A stretch of 64,000 bases of DNA from assembly GCF_003095375.1 (NCBI RefSeq), contig NZ_QEHR01000002.1:1-64000 (forward strand), given 5' to 3'. The DNA is from Marixanthomonas spongiae (lineage in GTDB: Bacteria > Bacteroidota > Bacteroidia > Flavobacteriales > Flavobacteriaceae). Position 1 is the stretch's first letter, and every line of letters begins with the position of its first letter. Shown one piece after another: positions 52,817 through 62,222 of this stretch. The notes beneath the pieces were generated by a model that did not search any database, was not told where the DNA came from, and saw nothing but the letters and a program-made list of their open reading frames with translations. The position numbers and the translations under genes were made by a program.

Positions 52817-53229
52817 GAAGCTAGGTGCTGAATGCTGGATGATGGATGCTGTGCTGGAAGTTGGAAGCTGTTTTTTTTTAAAATCTTACCGGTTCTGTTA
52901 TTTTAAGTAAATGATTTTACGGCTCAAATGGTTTAAAGGGAGATCAAAGTGCCAATTCCGTAAAACTTTATTGAAATCATACCTCATAAACTGTAATCTT
53001 AAAATCTCAAATCGTACTTCGTAAAGTGTGCTTTTAGTTTGTAATTAGTAAATAGTACTGCTTATTGCCTCCTTTGTGTTTCGTATTTCATACTTCGCAA
53101 ATCAATCAATTCCATTCTTAAAATAATTAACAAATTGATTTTCATGCCGTTAAAATGACGCTAAACTTGCGGCTACGGTCATAGTTCTTTGTGTTCAATT
53201 CCTATATTTAACAATCAAATTAAGGTATT
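52817..53229. repeat. Gene-free spacer with TTCGTA and GGAAGCTG repeats
   Basis: 52820-52870 has GGAAGCTAGG, GCTGAATGCTGGATG, GGAAGTTGGAAGCTG. Further on, ATCGTACTTCGTAAA (53011-53025) and TTTCGTATTTCATACTTCG (53081-53099) recur. These are the reverse of the TACGAAGTACGAA repeats found after LigD and after the Gmad2 gene. Confidence 0.6.
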
Positions 53230-53610
53230 ATGAAAAACAAAGGTCAGATTATCCTTGAAGAAATGCGCAAATTGATTAAGAAAAGCTGTGATGCCGATAT
53301 GATGTTGAACCCACATTATTACAGCTTTCAAAAATCGTTGTTGAAGTTCTTTTTCAACGCAGCTTCGGTATCTATAGACCGCAGTAAAAAGACCATAACG
53401 TTATATGGCGGTGCAATTGTGGACCATTCGCCTAGAACGTTGTACAACATTAACCAGTTGAATGCAACGACTATTTCTTATACCAACTTGGAAGAAACCT
53501 TAAAAGGCTGCTTGGAGAAGACTGACAAAGCCAAACGGTTTTACAAATCGCAATTGTTCCATTATAATAATGTGGCACAAGTGGATACAGAAGATGCCAT
53601 TAGCGCATAA
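53230..53610 (+). CDS. Hypothetical protein conserved in flavobacteria
   Basis: 126 residues, soluble, mixed alpha/beta: MKNKGQIILEEMRKLIKKSCDADMMLNPHYYSFQKSLLKFFFNAASVSIDRSKKTITLYGG, then AIVDHSPRTLYNINQLNATTISYTNLEETLKGCLEKTDKAKRFYKSQLFHY. No family I can name. It stands alone between a rhodanese and an M3 peptidase, with a terminator of its own at 53638. Confidence 0.6.
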   Translation: MKNKGQIILEEMRKLIKKSCDADMMLNPHYYSFQKSLLKFFFNAASVSIDRSKKTITLYGGAIVDHSPRTLYNINQLNATTISYTNLEETLKGCLEKTDKAKRFYKSQLFHYNNVAQVDTEDAISA

Positions 53611-53637
53611 ACATCCTTTTGTCAAAAGAATATAGGA

Positions 53638-53670
53638 AAGTCGCCAATCTCCATGTTGGCGGCTTTTTTC
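53638..53670 (+). terminator. Terminator after the 53230-53610 gene
   Basis: AAGTCGCCAA, loop, TTGGCGGCTTTTTT; one G.T pair. Confidence 0.75.
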
Positions 53671-53727
53671 ATAAAATCATGTACCTTTAGCCTTTATGGT
53701 TCATATAAATTGAAAAACCACGTTCCG

Positions 53728-55854
53728 ATGAAAAAAATCACCTCCCTATTGTTGCTGGCCTTAACGGTAACCGCTTGTAACAATTCCACAAAAAATCCTG
53801 AGAAAAACGATGCCGAAATGAAAACCGATTCCATTGAAAACCCGTTTTTTACGGTAAGCTCACTGCCTTACCAAGCACCCGATTTCAGTAAAATTAAAGA
53901 CGGCGACTATCGGCCTGCCCTTCAAAAAGGGATTGAAGCAAAAAAACAAGCAATTGAAGCAATAGCCACCAACCCCGATGCCCCAACCTTCGAAAATACC
54001 GTAGTTGCCTTGGAAAAAAGCGGTGAGTTGCTCAATCGTACCCGGCAGGTTTTTGGAGCAATGACCTCGGCAAATACCAATGACACCTTGCAGGCGATTC
54101 AAGAAGATATGGCGCCCAAATTCGCTGCTTTAAATGATGCCATTTATTTAAATGAAGCCTTGTATCAACGTTTTAAAACCCTGTCCGATAAAAAAGAAAC
54201 CCTCGACCTCGACGCCGAATCCAAAAAGTTGCTCGAAAATTATATGGAAGACTTTAATATTGCCGGGGCCAACCTTTCTTCCGAAGATAAAGAGACCCTT
54301 AAAAACATCAACACACAACTGGCTTCCCTCACAACCAAATTTACCAAAACCCTTTTGGCAGCGAACAATGCAGGAGCCAGTGTTTTTAACGACAAAGCCC
54401 CATTGGCCGGCTTGAGCAACTCTGATCTTGAAGGATACAAAAACCCCGATGGTGATGGTTGGAAAATACCGTTGCAAAACACCACCCAACAACCTGTACT
54501 GCAGTCGTTGCAAAACAGGGACACCCGCGAAAAAATCTTTACCGCTAGTTATTACCGGGCCGATGGCAGTGAACACGACACCAAGAACATTATAACCGAA
54601 ATTGCAGAACTCCGCGCCCAAAAAGCCAACCTTTTAGGTTTTGACAGTTATTCGGGATGGAAATTGCAAAAAACCATGGCCAAAACACCTGAAAAAGTAT
54701 TTGAGCTGTTTAACAAATTGGTACCTGCAGCCACGGCAAAAGCACAACGCGAAGCCGACGAGATACAAAAAATGATCCACTCCAAAGGCAACGATTTTAC
54801 CTTAGAACCTTGGGATTGGAACCATTATGCCGAAATGGTACGCAAGGCAAAATACGATCTGGACGAAAACCAGATAAAACCTTATTTTGAACTGAAGACC
54901 GTTTTGGAAAAAGGGGTATTCTACGCTGCCGAAAAATTATATGGCATTACCTATAAAGAACGCCACGATATCCCAACTTATCACGACGATGTGCTGGTTT
55001 ACGAGCTTTTTGAAGAAAATGGCGATGCATTGGGCTTATTTTATGCCGATTTCTTTTCAAGGCCCAGTAAACGTGGCGGGGCGTGGATGTCCAATTTTGT
55101 TACCCAATCGAAGTTATACGATACCAAACCGGTTATTTACAATGTGTGCAATTTTCCCAAACCCGCTAAAGGGGAGCCTGCGTTGTTGAGTTATGACAAT
55201 GTGGAAACCATGTTCCACGAATTTGGTCATGCATTGCACGGTTTTTTTGCCGACCAGCAGTATCCATCGCTTTCAGGAACGGCCGTGGCACGCGATTTTG
55301 TTGAGTTTCCCTCTCAAGTAAACGAAAATTGGGCGCTTTATCCCGAGGTGCTGAAAAACTATGCCCTGCATTACAAGACCGGTGAGCCCATTCCGCAAGC
55401 CTTGATCGATAAAATTAAAAAATCGGGTACCTTCAACCAAGGCTATTCCTTGACCGAAACCTTGGCCGCCGCAGCTTTGGATATGATGTGGCATACCGTT
55501 TCGGAAGATGAAGCACTAAACGATGCCAATGCATTTGAAAAGAAAGCGCTTAACAAAATGAAACTCGATGTGGTCCATGCCGTACCACCGCGGTACCGCT
55601 CTACTTATTTTTCACATATTTTCTCAGGAGGCTATGCTGCCGGATATTATTCTTATATCTGGACCGAAATGTTGCATCACGATGCGTATAGATGGTTTGA
55701 AAACCACGGTGGCCTCACCCGTGAAAACGGACAGCGTTTTCGGGACATGGTGCTGTCGCGCGGCAACACCTTAGAATTGGAACAAATGTACCGCGACTGG
55801 CGTGGCAGTGATCCAAAGATTGAACCGATGTTAAAAGCCCGGGGGCTGGATTAA
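53728..55854 (+). CDS. M3 family zinc metallopeptidase (oligopeptidase A/Dcp type), lipoprotein
   Basis: 708 residues from ATG 53728 (upstream in-frame start not used). SPII signal with lipobox TVTAC, so lipid-anchored. Zinc site HEFGH (about residue 496) in VETMFHEFGHALHGFF, with the third ligand Glu further on in FVEFPSQVNENWAL. The dipeptidyl-carboxypeptidase/oligopeptidase subgroup: cleaves short peptides in the envelope. Stop followed by a palindromic repeat. Confidence 0.92.
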   Translation: MKKITSLLLLALTVTACNNSTKNPEKNDAEMKTDSIENPFFTVSSLPYQAPDFSKIKDGDYRPALQKGIEAKKQAIEAIATNPDAPTFENTVVALEKSGELLNRTRQVFGAMTSANTNDTLQAIQEDMAPKFAALNDAIYLNEALYQRFKTLSDKKETLDLDAESKKLLENYMEDFNIAGANLSSEDKETLKNINTQLASLTTKFTKTLLAANNAGASVFNDKAPLAGLSNSDLEGYKNPDGDGWKIPLQNTTQQPVLQSLQNRDTREKIFTASYYRADGSEHDTKNIITEIAELRAQKANLLGFDSYSGWKLQKTMAKTPEKVFELFNKLVPAATAKAQREADEIQKMIHSKGNDFTLEPWDWNHYAEMVRKAKYDLDENQIKPYFELKTVLEKGVFYAAEKLYGITYKERHDIPTYHDDVLVYELFEENGDALGLFYADFFSRPSKRGGAWMSNFVTQSKLYDTKPVIYNVCNFPKPAKGEPALLSYDNVETMFHEFGHALHGFFADQQYPSLSGTAVARDFVEFPSQVNENWALYPEVLKNYALHYKTGEPIPQALIDKIKKSGTFNQGYSLTETLAAAALDMMWHTVSEDEALNDANAFEKKALNKMKLDVVHAVPPRYRSTYFSHIFSGGYAAGYYSYIWTEMLHHDAYRWFENHGGLTRENGQRFRDMVLSRGNTLELEQMYRDWRGSDPKIEPMLKARGLD

Positions 55855-55957
55855 GTGATTGGTCTTCGATACAAATTAAACCATGCTGGGGTTTAACAAT
55901 CACTCAACCATCTTTGCTAGTCTTAAATTTGATTCCTTGTTAAAATAAGGATAGAAC

Positions 55958-55999
55958 GGAGCCGAAATGTACCGATGCGACCGGTTCATTTCGGCTCCG
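55958..55999. repeat. Palindromic intergenic repeat (CGGAGCCGAAATG type)
   Basis: CGGAGCCGAAATG and CATTTCGGCTCCG face each other around TACCGATGCGACCGGTT. Related to the palindrome at 18467-18590 through GAGCGGAGCCGAA. Confidence 0.7.
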
Positions 56000-56131
56000 C
56001 TCAGGTACCGGTGTTCAGCATCTTTAACACTTAAAAAATCGGGGTATATTTAAAAAAAGGGAAAAGCTTTAAGTTTCCATGCTCACAATTCCTTTTAATT
56101 TCGATGGAAGGAAAACCAAAAGCACCACATT

Positions 56132-56857
56132 ATGGAAACCGATAAACTGCTGCACGAAATTTACAACATTGTCAAAAACCCCAATTTACAGCCCGATCTG
56201 GCTTATTTTGAAAAATATGGACTTTCTGAAGATAGTTTGGCGCGCATTGACGATATCAACAAAACGGTGACCAACCAGTACAACACCATACAGCTGTTAC
56301 AGACGCCTTTGGGAGAAAAACAGTTGAAGAACCAATTGGCACAAGTAGAAAAAATGACCCAATCTGGCGAACAGACTTTTGAGGTGATCCACGACCTAAA
56401 GGAAAGCCTGAAGCACACCTTGAAAGAAAGTGAAAATTCACAGAACATCACCAAGATTATGTACGTGCTTTCTTTTGTGTTGGGGCTGGCACTTATTGTG
56501 GTAGCGGTGCTCTTTGCCATACAGGGCAAGACCATTTTGGCCATTGCTTTTGGCACCTTCGGTATGGCCGATATCGTGGCGCACTTTATTGCAGACCCAC
56601 CAGCCCGGTTGCAGGAAAGCCGAAGCAACTATGTACAGTTGACGGCACTTACCTTGGCTTGGTTTAAGGAAACCATCAACAATGACGGCTGTATTGCCGC
56701 TTCGGGGCAAATGACTCCAGAAATGATCAAGAACTACAACAGCTTGGCCGAAAATTATGTGAACAATACCGAAAGGTTCTTTAAAATGGTGGACGACCTG
56801 GCCGAACCTAAGCCTAAAAGAAGAGCAGGAAAGCAGCCAAAAGAAAATGAAGGATAA
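56132..56857 (+). CDS. Hypothetical membrane protein with N-terminal coiled coil
   Basis: 241 residues. Residues 1-95 are helical and heptad-like (KQLKNQLAQVEKMTQSGEQTFEVIHDLKESLKHTLKESENSQNI); two membrane helices follow (IMYVLSFVLGLALIVVAVLFAI and TILAIAFGTFGMADIVAHFI), then an amphipathic C-terminal part with KNYNSLAENYVNNTERFFKMVDDLAEPKPKRRAGKQP. No family recognised. Could be a membrane-tethered scaffold. Confidence 0.6.
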   Translation: METDKLLHEIYNIVKNPNLQPDLAYFEKYGLSEDSLARIDDINKTVTNQYNTIQLLQTPLGEKQLKNQLAQVEKMTQSGEQTFEVIHDLKESLKHTLKESENSQNITKIMYVLSFVLGLALIVVAVLFAIQGKTILAIAFGTFGMADIVAHFIADPPARLQESRSNYVQLTALTLAWFKETINNDGCIAASGQMTPEMIKNYNSLAENYVNNTERFFKMVDDLAEPKPKRRAGKQPKENEG

Positions 56858-57060
56858 TAGTTCAGAATAAGAAAGGCAACAAATTTTTATAGTGACAACA
56901 AAGTTGCACTGGCTTTCCCATTGTCATTCAAAAGTGTGGCTTCGGTAGAAATGCAAGTACAATGCAATTTGATATTCACAGGCCTACCATCAAAAACCTT
57001 TAAATATTTTGATACCTTTATACCGTATTCAATAATTCTTCATTCCATAACCAATACGCT

Positions 57061-58629
57061 ATGATAAACGTATCTTTTAAAGCCTTGGCGGCTTCTTTGT
57101 TTTTCTTTTTAATCACCCTAACCGGTTTTTCGCAAGCACTTACCCCCAAACAAATTGACAGTCTGGTGCTCAAAACTATGGAGACCTTTAATGTTCCCGG
57201 AATGGCGGTTGCCGTTTTAAAAGATGGAAAGGTAGTCTCAAAAAAAGGATACGGATTGCAGTCGCTTAAAACAAAAAAACCTGTGAATACTGTAACCATG
57301 TTCGGGGTGGCTTCCAATACCAAGGCTTTTACAACCGCTGCCCTGGCCCAGTTAATCGATGCCGGTTCATTGGAATGGGACACCAAGGTAACCGATATCA
57401 TTCCCGAGTTCAAACTCTACGACCCTTATGTTACCAGTGAATTCACGGTACGTGATTTAGTTACCCACCGAAGTGGTTTGGGGCTAGGCGCTGGCGATTT
57501 GATGGTCTTCCCGGCAAACAACACCACGAGCAAAGCCGAAATGATCCACAACCTGCGGTATTTAAAGCCGGTGTCGTCATTTCGGTCTAAATTTGATTAC
57601 GACAACCTGTTGTACATCGTGGCCGGCGAAGTAATTGAAAGGGTTTCTGGGCAAGCGTATGATGCGTATATTAAAGAACACTTTTTCGATCCGTTACAGA
57701 TGGACAGGGCCACGTTCAATACCCAAAAAATAGCGACCGATGCCAACCGAATTGATGGCCACGCTCCTGTAAACGGCAAGTTGGAACTAACGGGTGCCAC
57801 GTTTACAAAAATATCCGATCCGGCGGGAGGTATGTATAGCTCCATCGACGATATGGCAAAATGGGTACAGGTTCAATTGGACCAAGGGAAATACGGCCCT
57901 AAAAAGCAAGACAGTCTGTTCAGTGAACAAGCCCATCGCGAAATGTGGACGCCACAAACCCTCATACGTACTGGAAAAGGTGCGTATAACACACATTTCT
58001 ACGCATACGGATTAGGCTGGTTTTTAAAAGATGTAAACGGTTATTTTCAAGCGAGCCACACCGGTGGGTTGTTGGGTATTGTGAGCCAAGTAACTTTAAT
58101 TCCAGAACTTGACTTAGGCATCATTGTATTGACCAACCAACAATCGGGCGCAGCGTTTACGGCCATTACCAATTCTATTAAGGACGGTTATTTTGGCATG
58201 ACCAATAAAAACCGGGTAAAACAGTACAACGATGCCCGGCTTACACATGAAAAACGAGCCGATAGCATCACGGCCGCTGTAGAAAGAAACTTAACAGCAT
58301 CGTTACAAAACAAAACACCAAAACCTAACCTTGACCATTATGCCGGTACCTACCGCGATCCTTGGTTTGGAAAGGTGAGTATAGACATTGAAAATGGTAA
58401 GCTCAATTTCACTTCGGAAAAATCCAAAGACCTAATCGGTAGCATGCAATTTTACAAAGGGACTACCTTCGTGGTACGCTGGGACGACCCTTCATTAAAA
58501 GCAGATGCCTTTGTGAATTTTTCACTGGACACCGAAGGACAGGCCAAGGGCTTTACGATGAAACCAATCTCACCCTTGACCGATTTCAGCTACGATTATC
58601 AGGACTTGGATTTTGAGCGGATTGATTGA
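57061..58629 (+). CDS. Serine hydrolase / class C beta-lactamase-like (DUF3471 C-terminus)
   Basis: 522 residues with a signal peptide (ALAASLFFFLITLTGFSQA). The SxxK motif is SNTK (about residue 85) in FGVASNTKAFTTAALAQL; YDN (about 180) in FDYDNLLYI matches the YxN motif; HTGG (about 332) matches the KTG-like triad box. The last ~100 residues are a DUF3471 beta domain (LDHYAGTYRDPWFGKVSI). Probably a D-Ala-D-Ala peptidase or esterase acting outside the cell, not necessarily a beta-lactamase. Confidence 0.88.
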   Translation: MINVSFKALAASLFFFLITLTGFSQALTPKQIDSLVLKTMETFNVPGMAVAVLKDGKVVSKKGYGLQSLKTKKPVNTVTMFGVASNTKAFTTAALAQLIDAGSLEWDTKVTDIIPEFKLYDPYVTSEFTVRDLVTHRSGLGLGAGDLMVFPANNTTSKAEMIHNLRYLKPVSSFRSKFDYDNLLYIVAGEVIERVSGQAYDAYIKEHFFDPLQMDRATFNTQKIATDANRIDGHAPVNGKLELTGATFTKISDPAGGMYSSIDDMAKWVQVQLDQGKYGPKKQDSLFSEQAHREMWTPQTLIRTGKGAYNTHFYAYGLGWFLKDVNGYFQASHTGGLLGIVSQVTLIPELDLGIIVLTNQQSGAAFTAITNSIKDGYFGMTNKNRVKQYNDARLTHEKRADSITAAVERNLTASLQNKTPKPNLDHYAGTYRDPWFGKVSIDIENGKLNFTSEKSKDLIGSMQFYKGTTFVVRWDDPSLKADAFVNFSLDTEGQAKGFTMKPISPLTDFSYDYQDLDFERID

Positions 58630-58728
58630 TGTTTAAGGTATGGTGTATTCGAGTATTCCGAATGTAATTGAAATTTAAACCACCTTTCCTTAGTTTCTGA
58701 AATGGCAGAGACTGGCCATATTTTAAAT

Positions 58729-59250
58729 TTACTGCTGTACCCCTTGCAGTATTTTATCTTGTAGCTGTTTGTCTTCGTGGGTATGTAATATCGAGACATC
58801 GCCTGTAGATTCCAAAATAGCGGCGTGTACTTCATTCAAATCAAAAACATTGGCTTCACGCAGTTTGGCGATGAGGTCGTCTTCACCCATATTGGCAGCT
58901 TTTAAATTTTCAGAAAGAATGGTCCCATCTTTCATTAATAACAAGGGCGCATTGGTAGCAAATTTCTGAAAAACATTCGATTTTCGTTTTAACAGCATAA
59001 AAACCGATTGAAACGCAATGATGCCGCCCAAGGCGATGACACCTTTAACCAACGATTGATCGGTATTCAGCACTATTGAAGCTAAAATAGACCCAATGGC
59101 AATGGTGGCAGCAAAATCGAAACTCGACATTTTTGAAAATGTGCGCAAACCTGCGATACGGGTAATGATAATAATCCCTGTAAAAATGAGCAGTATCGAA
59201 ATAAGGACTTTCCCTAATACAGCGGGAGCAACGCTTATCCAGTTTTCCAT
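58729..59250 (-). CDS. DUF421 (YetF-like) membrane protein
   Basis: 173 residues: three N-terminal membrane helices (VLISILLIFTGIIIITRIAG, FDFAATIAIGSILASIVL, VIALGGIIAFQSVFMLL) and a soluble C-terminal domain with KDGTILSENLKAANMGEDDLIAKLREANVFDLNEVHAAILESTGDVSIL. The family (YetF, YcaP) sits in the inner membrane; role unknown. Alone and divergent from the serine hydrolase. Confidence 0.87.
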   Translation of the reverse strand: MENWISVAPAVLGKVLISILLIFTGIIIITRIAGLRTFSKMSSFDFAATIAIGSILASIVLNTDQSLVKGVIALGGIIAFQSVFMLLKRKSNVFQKFATNAPLLLMKDGTILSENLKAANMGEDDLIAKLREANVFDLNEVHAAILESTGDVSILHTHEDKQLQDKILQGVQQ

Positions 59251-59448
59251 AAGATATTGATTTTTTTGATTGTCCTTTAAAGATACTATTTTAGTGTTTG
59301 AAGGGGTTTTGGTTTAGAAAAATATAACAGTTTCATTTTCTTTCTGAAATACCAAACACCCTAGGATTTAAGAAATTAAAAAGGCTTTATCCAATTTCGG
59401 GCAGGTTACGGTTCTTAATTAAATTTGTGTCAGTAAAATAGCCGCGCA

Positions 59449-60249
59449 TTATAGTATCGCTTCGATGTTCTTTAGATGGTATTGGTTGGCTTTTTCAATA
59501 GCATCCAGTTTGTTCCAGGGTAAGGGGGTGGCTGCCCCGGCATTTTCAGTAGGTCTTAGGGAATAAGGACACACCGAGGTTTGTGCATAGGAGTTTCGTA
59601 GGTAGTCAATGAAGACTTTTCCATCTCTTTTCTCTTTACGAACGGCCGTGGTAAAAAGGTCTGGGTGCTTTTCTTCGAGTTCTATTGCCCATTCTTTTAA
59701 TTGCGGCCGAAGTTCGTCATATGTTTTGGTACGCCGCATGGTATACCACACGTGGAAGCCGTTTTTGCCCGTGGTCATCAGTTGTGCTTTCTTGTCTTTT
59801 TCTTTTAGAAATTCGTGGGTCTTTTTTGCAGCTTCTTTTACCTTGGCAAATGAATTTTTGGGGGGATCCAGATCAAACACCACCTTGTCGGGTTTGTACA
59901 ATTTATCTTTTTTGGAAAGCCAGATATGAAACCCTATCGTCCCTTGGTTTACCAAGTAGAGCAGGCTTTTTTTGTTGTTGCACATGGCTTGGTTAATGTG
60001 TCCGTCTTCGGTTTTTACTTTTATGGTCTGTATGAAATCGGGGAAATAATCGGCAGCTTTTTTTTGGTAAAACCCATCAGCGTCAATCCCATCTGGAAAC
60101 CGGTGTAGGGTAAGGGGCCGGTCTTTTAAATACGGTAGCATTTTTTCTGCCACTTTATCATAATACTGAGCCATATCTCGTTTGGTGGCGTCTAATTTTG
60201 GGAAGATCACTTTATCGGGATGGGTTATTTCTATGCCGTGCAGTTTCAT
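59449..60249 (-). CDS. LigD polymerase domain as a separate protein
   Basis: 266 residues, only the archaeo-eukaryotic primase-like polymerase of NHEJ ligase D: HPDKVIFPKLDATKRDMAQYYDKVAEKMLPYLKDRPLTLHRFPDGI, the DLDPP motif (FDLDPPKNS) with the catalytic Asp pair, TTGKNGFHVWYTMRR and DYLRNSYAQTSVCPYSLR. It fills gaps with rNTPs or dNTPs at breaks. ATG overlaps the ligase stop by 4 bases (ATGA). Third gene of a PE-Lig-Pol operon. Confidence 0.88.
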   Translation of the reverse strand: MKLHGIEITHPDKVIFPKLDATKRDMAQYYDKVAEKMLPYLKDRPLTLHRFPDGIDADGFYQKKAADYFPDFIQTIKVKTEDGHINQAMCNNKKSLLYLVNQGTIGFHIWLSKKDKLYKPDKVVFDLDPPKNSFAKVKEAAKKTHEFLKEKDKKAQLMTTGKNGFHVWYTMRRTKTYDELRPQLKEWAIELEEKHPDLFTTAVRKEKRDGKVFIDYLRNSYAQTSVCPYSLRPTENAGAATPLPWNKLDAIEKANQYHLKNIEAIL

Positions 60250-61253
60250 TGTGGTTTTTCTTTGGTTACTTCATTTGATTCTTTATCATTGCGCATGCCC
60301 AAAAACCGGGGATGGCGCAGTTTGTTGTGCTTGGTCCATTCGGTAAAGGCAAATTCGCCTACGTATTTGGGTTTTATCCAGTGGTTGTTTCCGTTTTCGG
60401 TGTCGTTGAAATTGCTGAAGGGGCTTTCCTCCTGCTCAATAGAGTCAAATTTCTTCCGCCAGGTTTTCAGAAAAGCATCGTCGAAACCAGTGCCTACTTT
60501 TCCAGCGTACTGTAATTTCCCTTCTTTATAATACCCAACCAAAAGGGCACCAAAGCCTTTGCGTTCGCCTTGGGGTTCGGTAAAACCGCCCAATACCAGC
60601 TCTTGTCCTTTGGAGCATTTAAACTTCAGCCATTTTTTGCTACGGCCATGCACATAGGAGGCGGTTGCATCTTTGGCAATAATGCCTTCCCAACCTTTTT
60701 GGCAGGCTTCTTCTAAAAAATCGGTGCCATCTTCATTGCGGTGTGGGGTATAACGGATAGGGTCTTGCCAATCGAGACTTTGTTTTAATAGTTTTTTTCT
60801 TGTTTTTAGGGGGATTTCGGTTACATCGTAGTCGTTATGATGCAAGATGTCGAAAAGGTAGAGGTAGACTTTGGTGTTTGTTGCCGTAATCTTGTCTTCT
60901 TCTGTGAGGTGAATCCTGTTCTGTAGTTTACTGAAGCTGGTCTTGTTGTCCTTAAAAGCCACGATCTCCCCATCTAACCAAAGCGATGGATACTTATGAG
61001 CGTTTAGGGCATCTGCTATTTCGGGGAAGGAAGCCGATAGGTCATTTTCGTTACGGGAGAAGAGTTGGGCTTTCCCTTTGTCTATACGAATGAGGCAGCG
61101 CATTCCATCGAGTTTGCGTTCGTAAATCCATTGGGGGTCGTCAAAATAGTCGTCGGTCAAGGTGGCCAGCATAGGCGCTGCAAAATCAGGAAGCGGTGCC
61201 TTTGTGGCTTTTTCGAATTCGGTTTTGGTGAGTAGCTCTTTTAGCGTGTGCAT
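60246..61253 (-). CDS. ATP-dependent DNA ligase (LigD ligase domain)
   Basis: 335 residues from ATG 61253; an ATG at 61283 would add ten residues and overlap the upstream gene by 20 bases. Ligase motif I is ERKLDGMRCLIR with the adenylated Lys; LWLDGEIVAF and EGIIAKDATASYVHGRSKKWLKFKCSKGQELVLGGFTEP are later motifs. OB-fold at the C-terminus (DAFLKTWRKKFDSIEQEESPF...). It seals DNA ends, normally with Ku; no Ku gene is visible in this window. Confidence 0.88.
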   Translation of the reverse strand: MHTLKELLTKTEFEKATKAPLPDFAAPMLATLTDDYFDDPQWIYERKLDGMRCLIRIDKGKAQLFSRNENDLSASFPEIADALNAHKYPSLWLDGEIVAFKDNKTSFSKLQNRIHLTEEDKITATNTKVYLYLFDILHHNDYDVTEIPLKTRKKLLKQSLDWQDPIRYTPHRNEDGTDFLEEACQKGWEGIIAKDATASYVHGRSKKWLKFKCSKGQELVLGGFTEPQGERKGFGALLVGYYKEGKLQYAGKVGTGFDDAFLKTWRKKFDSIEQEESPFSNFNDTENGNNHWIKPKYVGEFAFTEWTKHNKLRHPRFLGMRNDKESNEVTKEKPQ

Positions 61254-61263
61254 AGGTCGATCT

Positions 61264-61875
61264 TTACTTCTCTTCGGTGTCATCGGCTGCGATTTGTTTC
61301 ATGGTTTTGCCGCTCACCACGCTTTTATTTTCGGTACTTACCGGGTTTCGGCGGGCATCGGCTTGGTCGTCGTCCATTTTAATGAGGAGCCAGTTGCCTT
61401 TCATATTGCCACTTTTCATCTTTACCAAGGCATAGCCACCGCTTATTTTTTCACCTTTTAAATAAACTTCGATAGTGCCCATCTCGAATGACTTCTTTAA
61501 ATCGATGGCATTGTCTTCGTCATCGGTTTTTATGTTTTTAAACGTGCCGCGGTCCCAAATCATTACCGTACCGCCGCCGTATTGGTCTTTGGGGATGGTG
61601 CCTTCAAATTTGGCATAATCCAAAGGATGGTCTTCGGTGGGGATGGCCATGCGTTTCACACTGGGGTCGGTGCTGGGGCCTTTGGGGACAGACCATGATT
61701 TTAGCGTGCCGTCTATTTCCAGTCTAAAATCGTAATGCAGGTTGGTGGCATCGTGTTTTTGAATGACGAACATAGGTTGCTCGTTGCTTTTTTGTGTAGT
61801 GTCTCCTTGGGGTTCTTTTGTTTTGGAAAAATCCCGTTTTTTTTGATAGTCACTCTCTTTTGCCATGGTTCGCAT
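61264..61875 (-). CDS. LigD 3'-phosphoesterase domain as a separate protein
   Basis: 203 residues (ATG 61875; alternative ATG 61866, three codons on). Complete phosphoesterase domain: FVIQKHDATNLHYDFRLEIDGTLKSWSVPKGPS, MAIPTEDHPLDYAKFEGTIPKDQYGGGTVMIWDRGTF and GYALVKMKSGNMKGNWLLIKMDD. It trims 3' ends before ligation. First gene of the split ligD operon; the C-terminus is an acidic tail (KQIAADDTEEK). Confidence 0.87.
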   Translation of the reverse strand: MRTMAKESDYQKKRDFSKTKEPQGDTTQKSNEQPMFVIQKHDATNLHYDFRLEIDGTLKSWSVPKGPSTDPSVKRMAIPTEDHPLDYAKFEGTIPKDQYGGGTVMIWDRGTFKNIKTDDEDNAIDLKKSFEMGTIEVYLKGEKISGGYALVKMKSGNMKGNWLLIKMDDDQADARRNPVSTENKSVVSGKTMKQIAADDTEEK

Positions 61876-61961
61876 TGTTGTGATTGGAATTTAAATATAC
61901 AAAATGAAAGGTGGTTTTTGTCATAAGGGATTGCTAAAAACCAGCGAAAAGGGAAGTGGGA

Positions 61962-61992
61962 TTTACGAAGTACGAATGACGAAGTACGAAAT
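61962..61992. repeat. TACGAAGTACGAA dispersed repeat
   Basis: TTTACGAAGTACGAATGACGAAGTACGAAAT: two near-copies of ACGAAGTACGAA. The same motif recurs at 63251-63310 and, inverted, at 53011-53099. Confidence 0.75.
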
Positions 61993-62222
61993 AAAAAAGA
62001 CGGTTTGCGAAAGGCGAATGATACGCCATCTGAGAGTGGCACTGGTGTAAGAGGTGTGATTATAGTAATATAGACCCTAGTTGGAAAAGTTTTTATTAAA
62101 GCTTGAGATCTGCAAGGGTTGCTGGATTTTAATAGATTTTTCAGCCTTTGATGGGCTCGGGATTTTAGGAAAATTTTTAAACAATTCGGGTTAATTTTTT
62201 TTAGCTTACTGAAAAAGAAGTT

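Noticed and set aside
60246-61875. Split LigD as a frameshift or sequencing artefact
   Set aside because: Each part has its own ATG and stop and a complete domain; the junctions are a 10-bp gap and an ATGA overlap.
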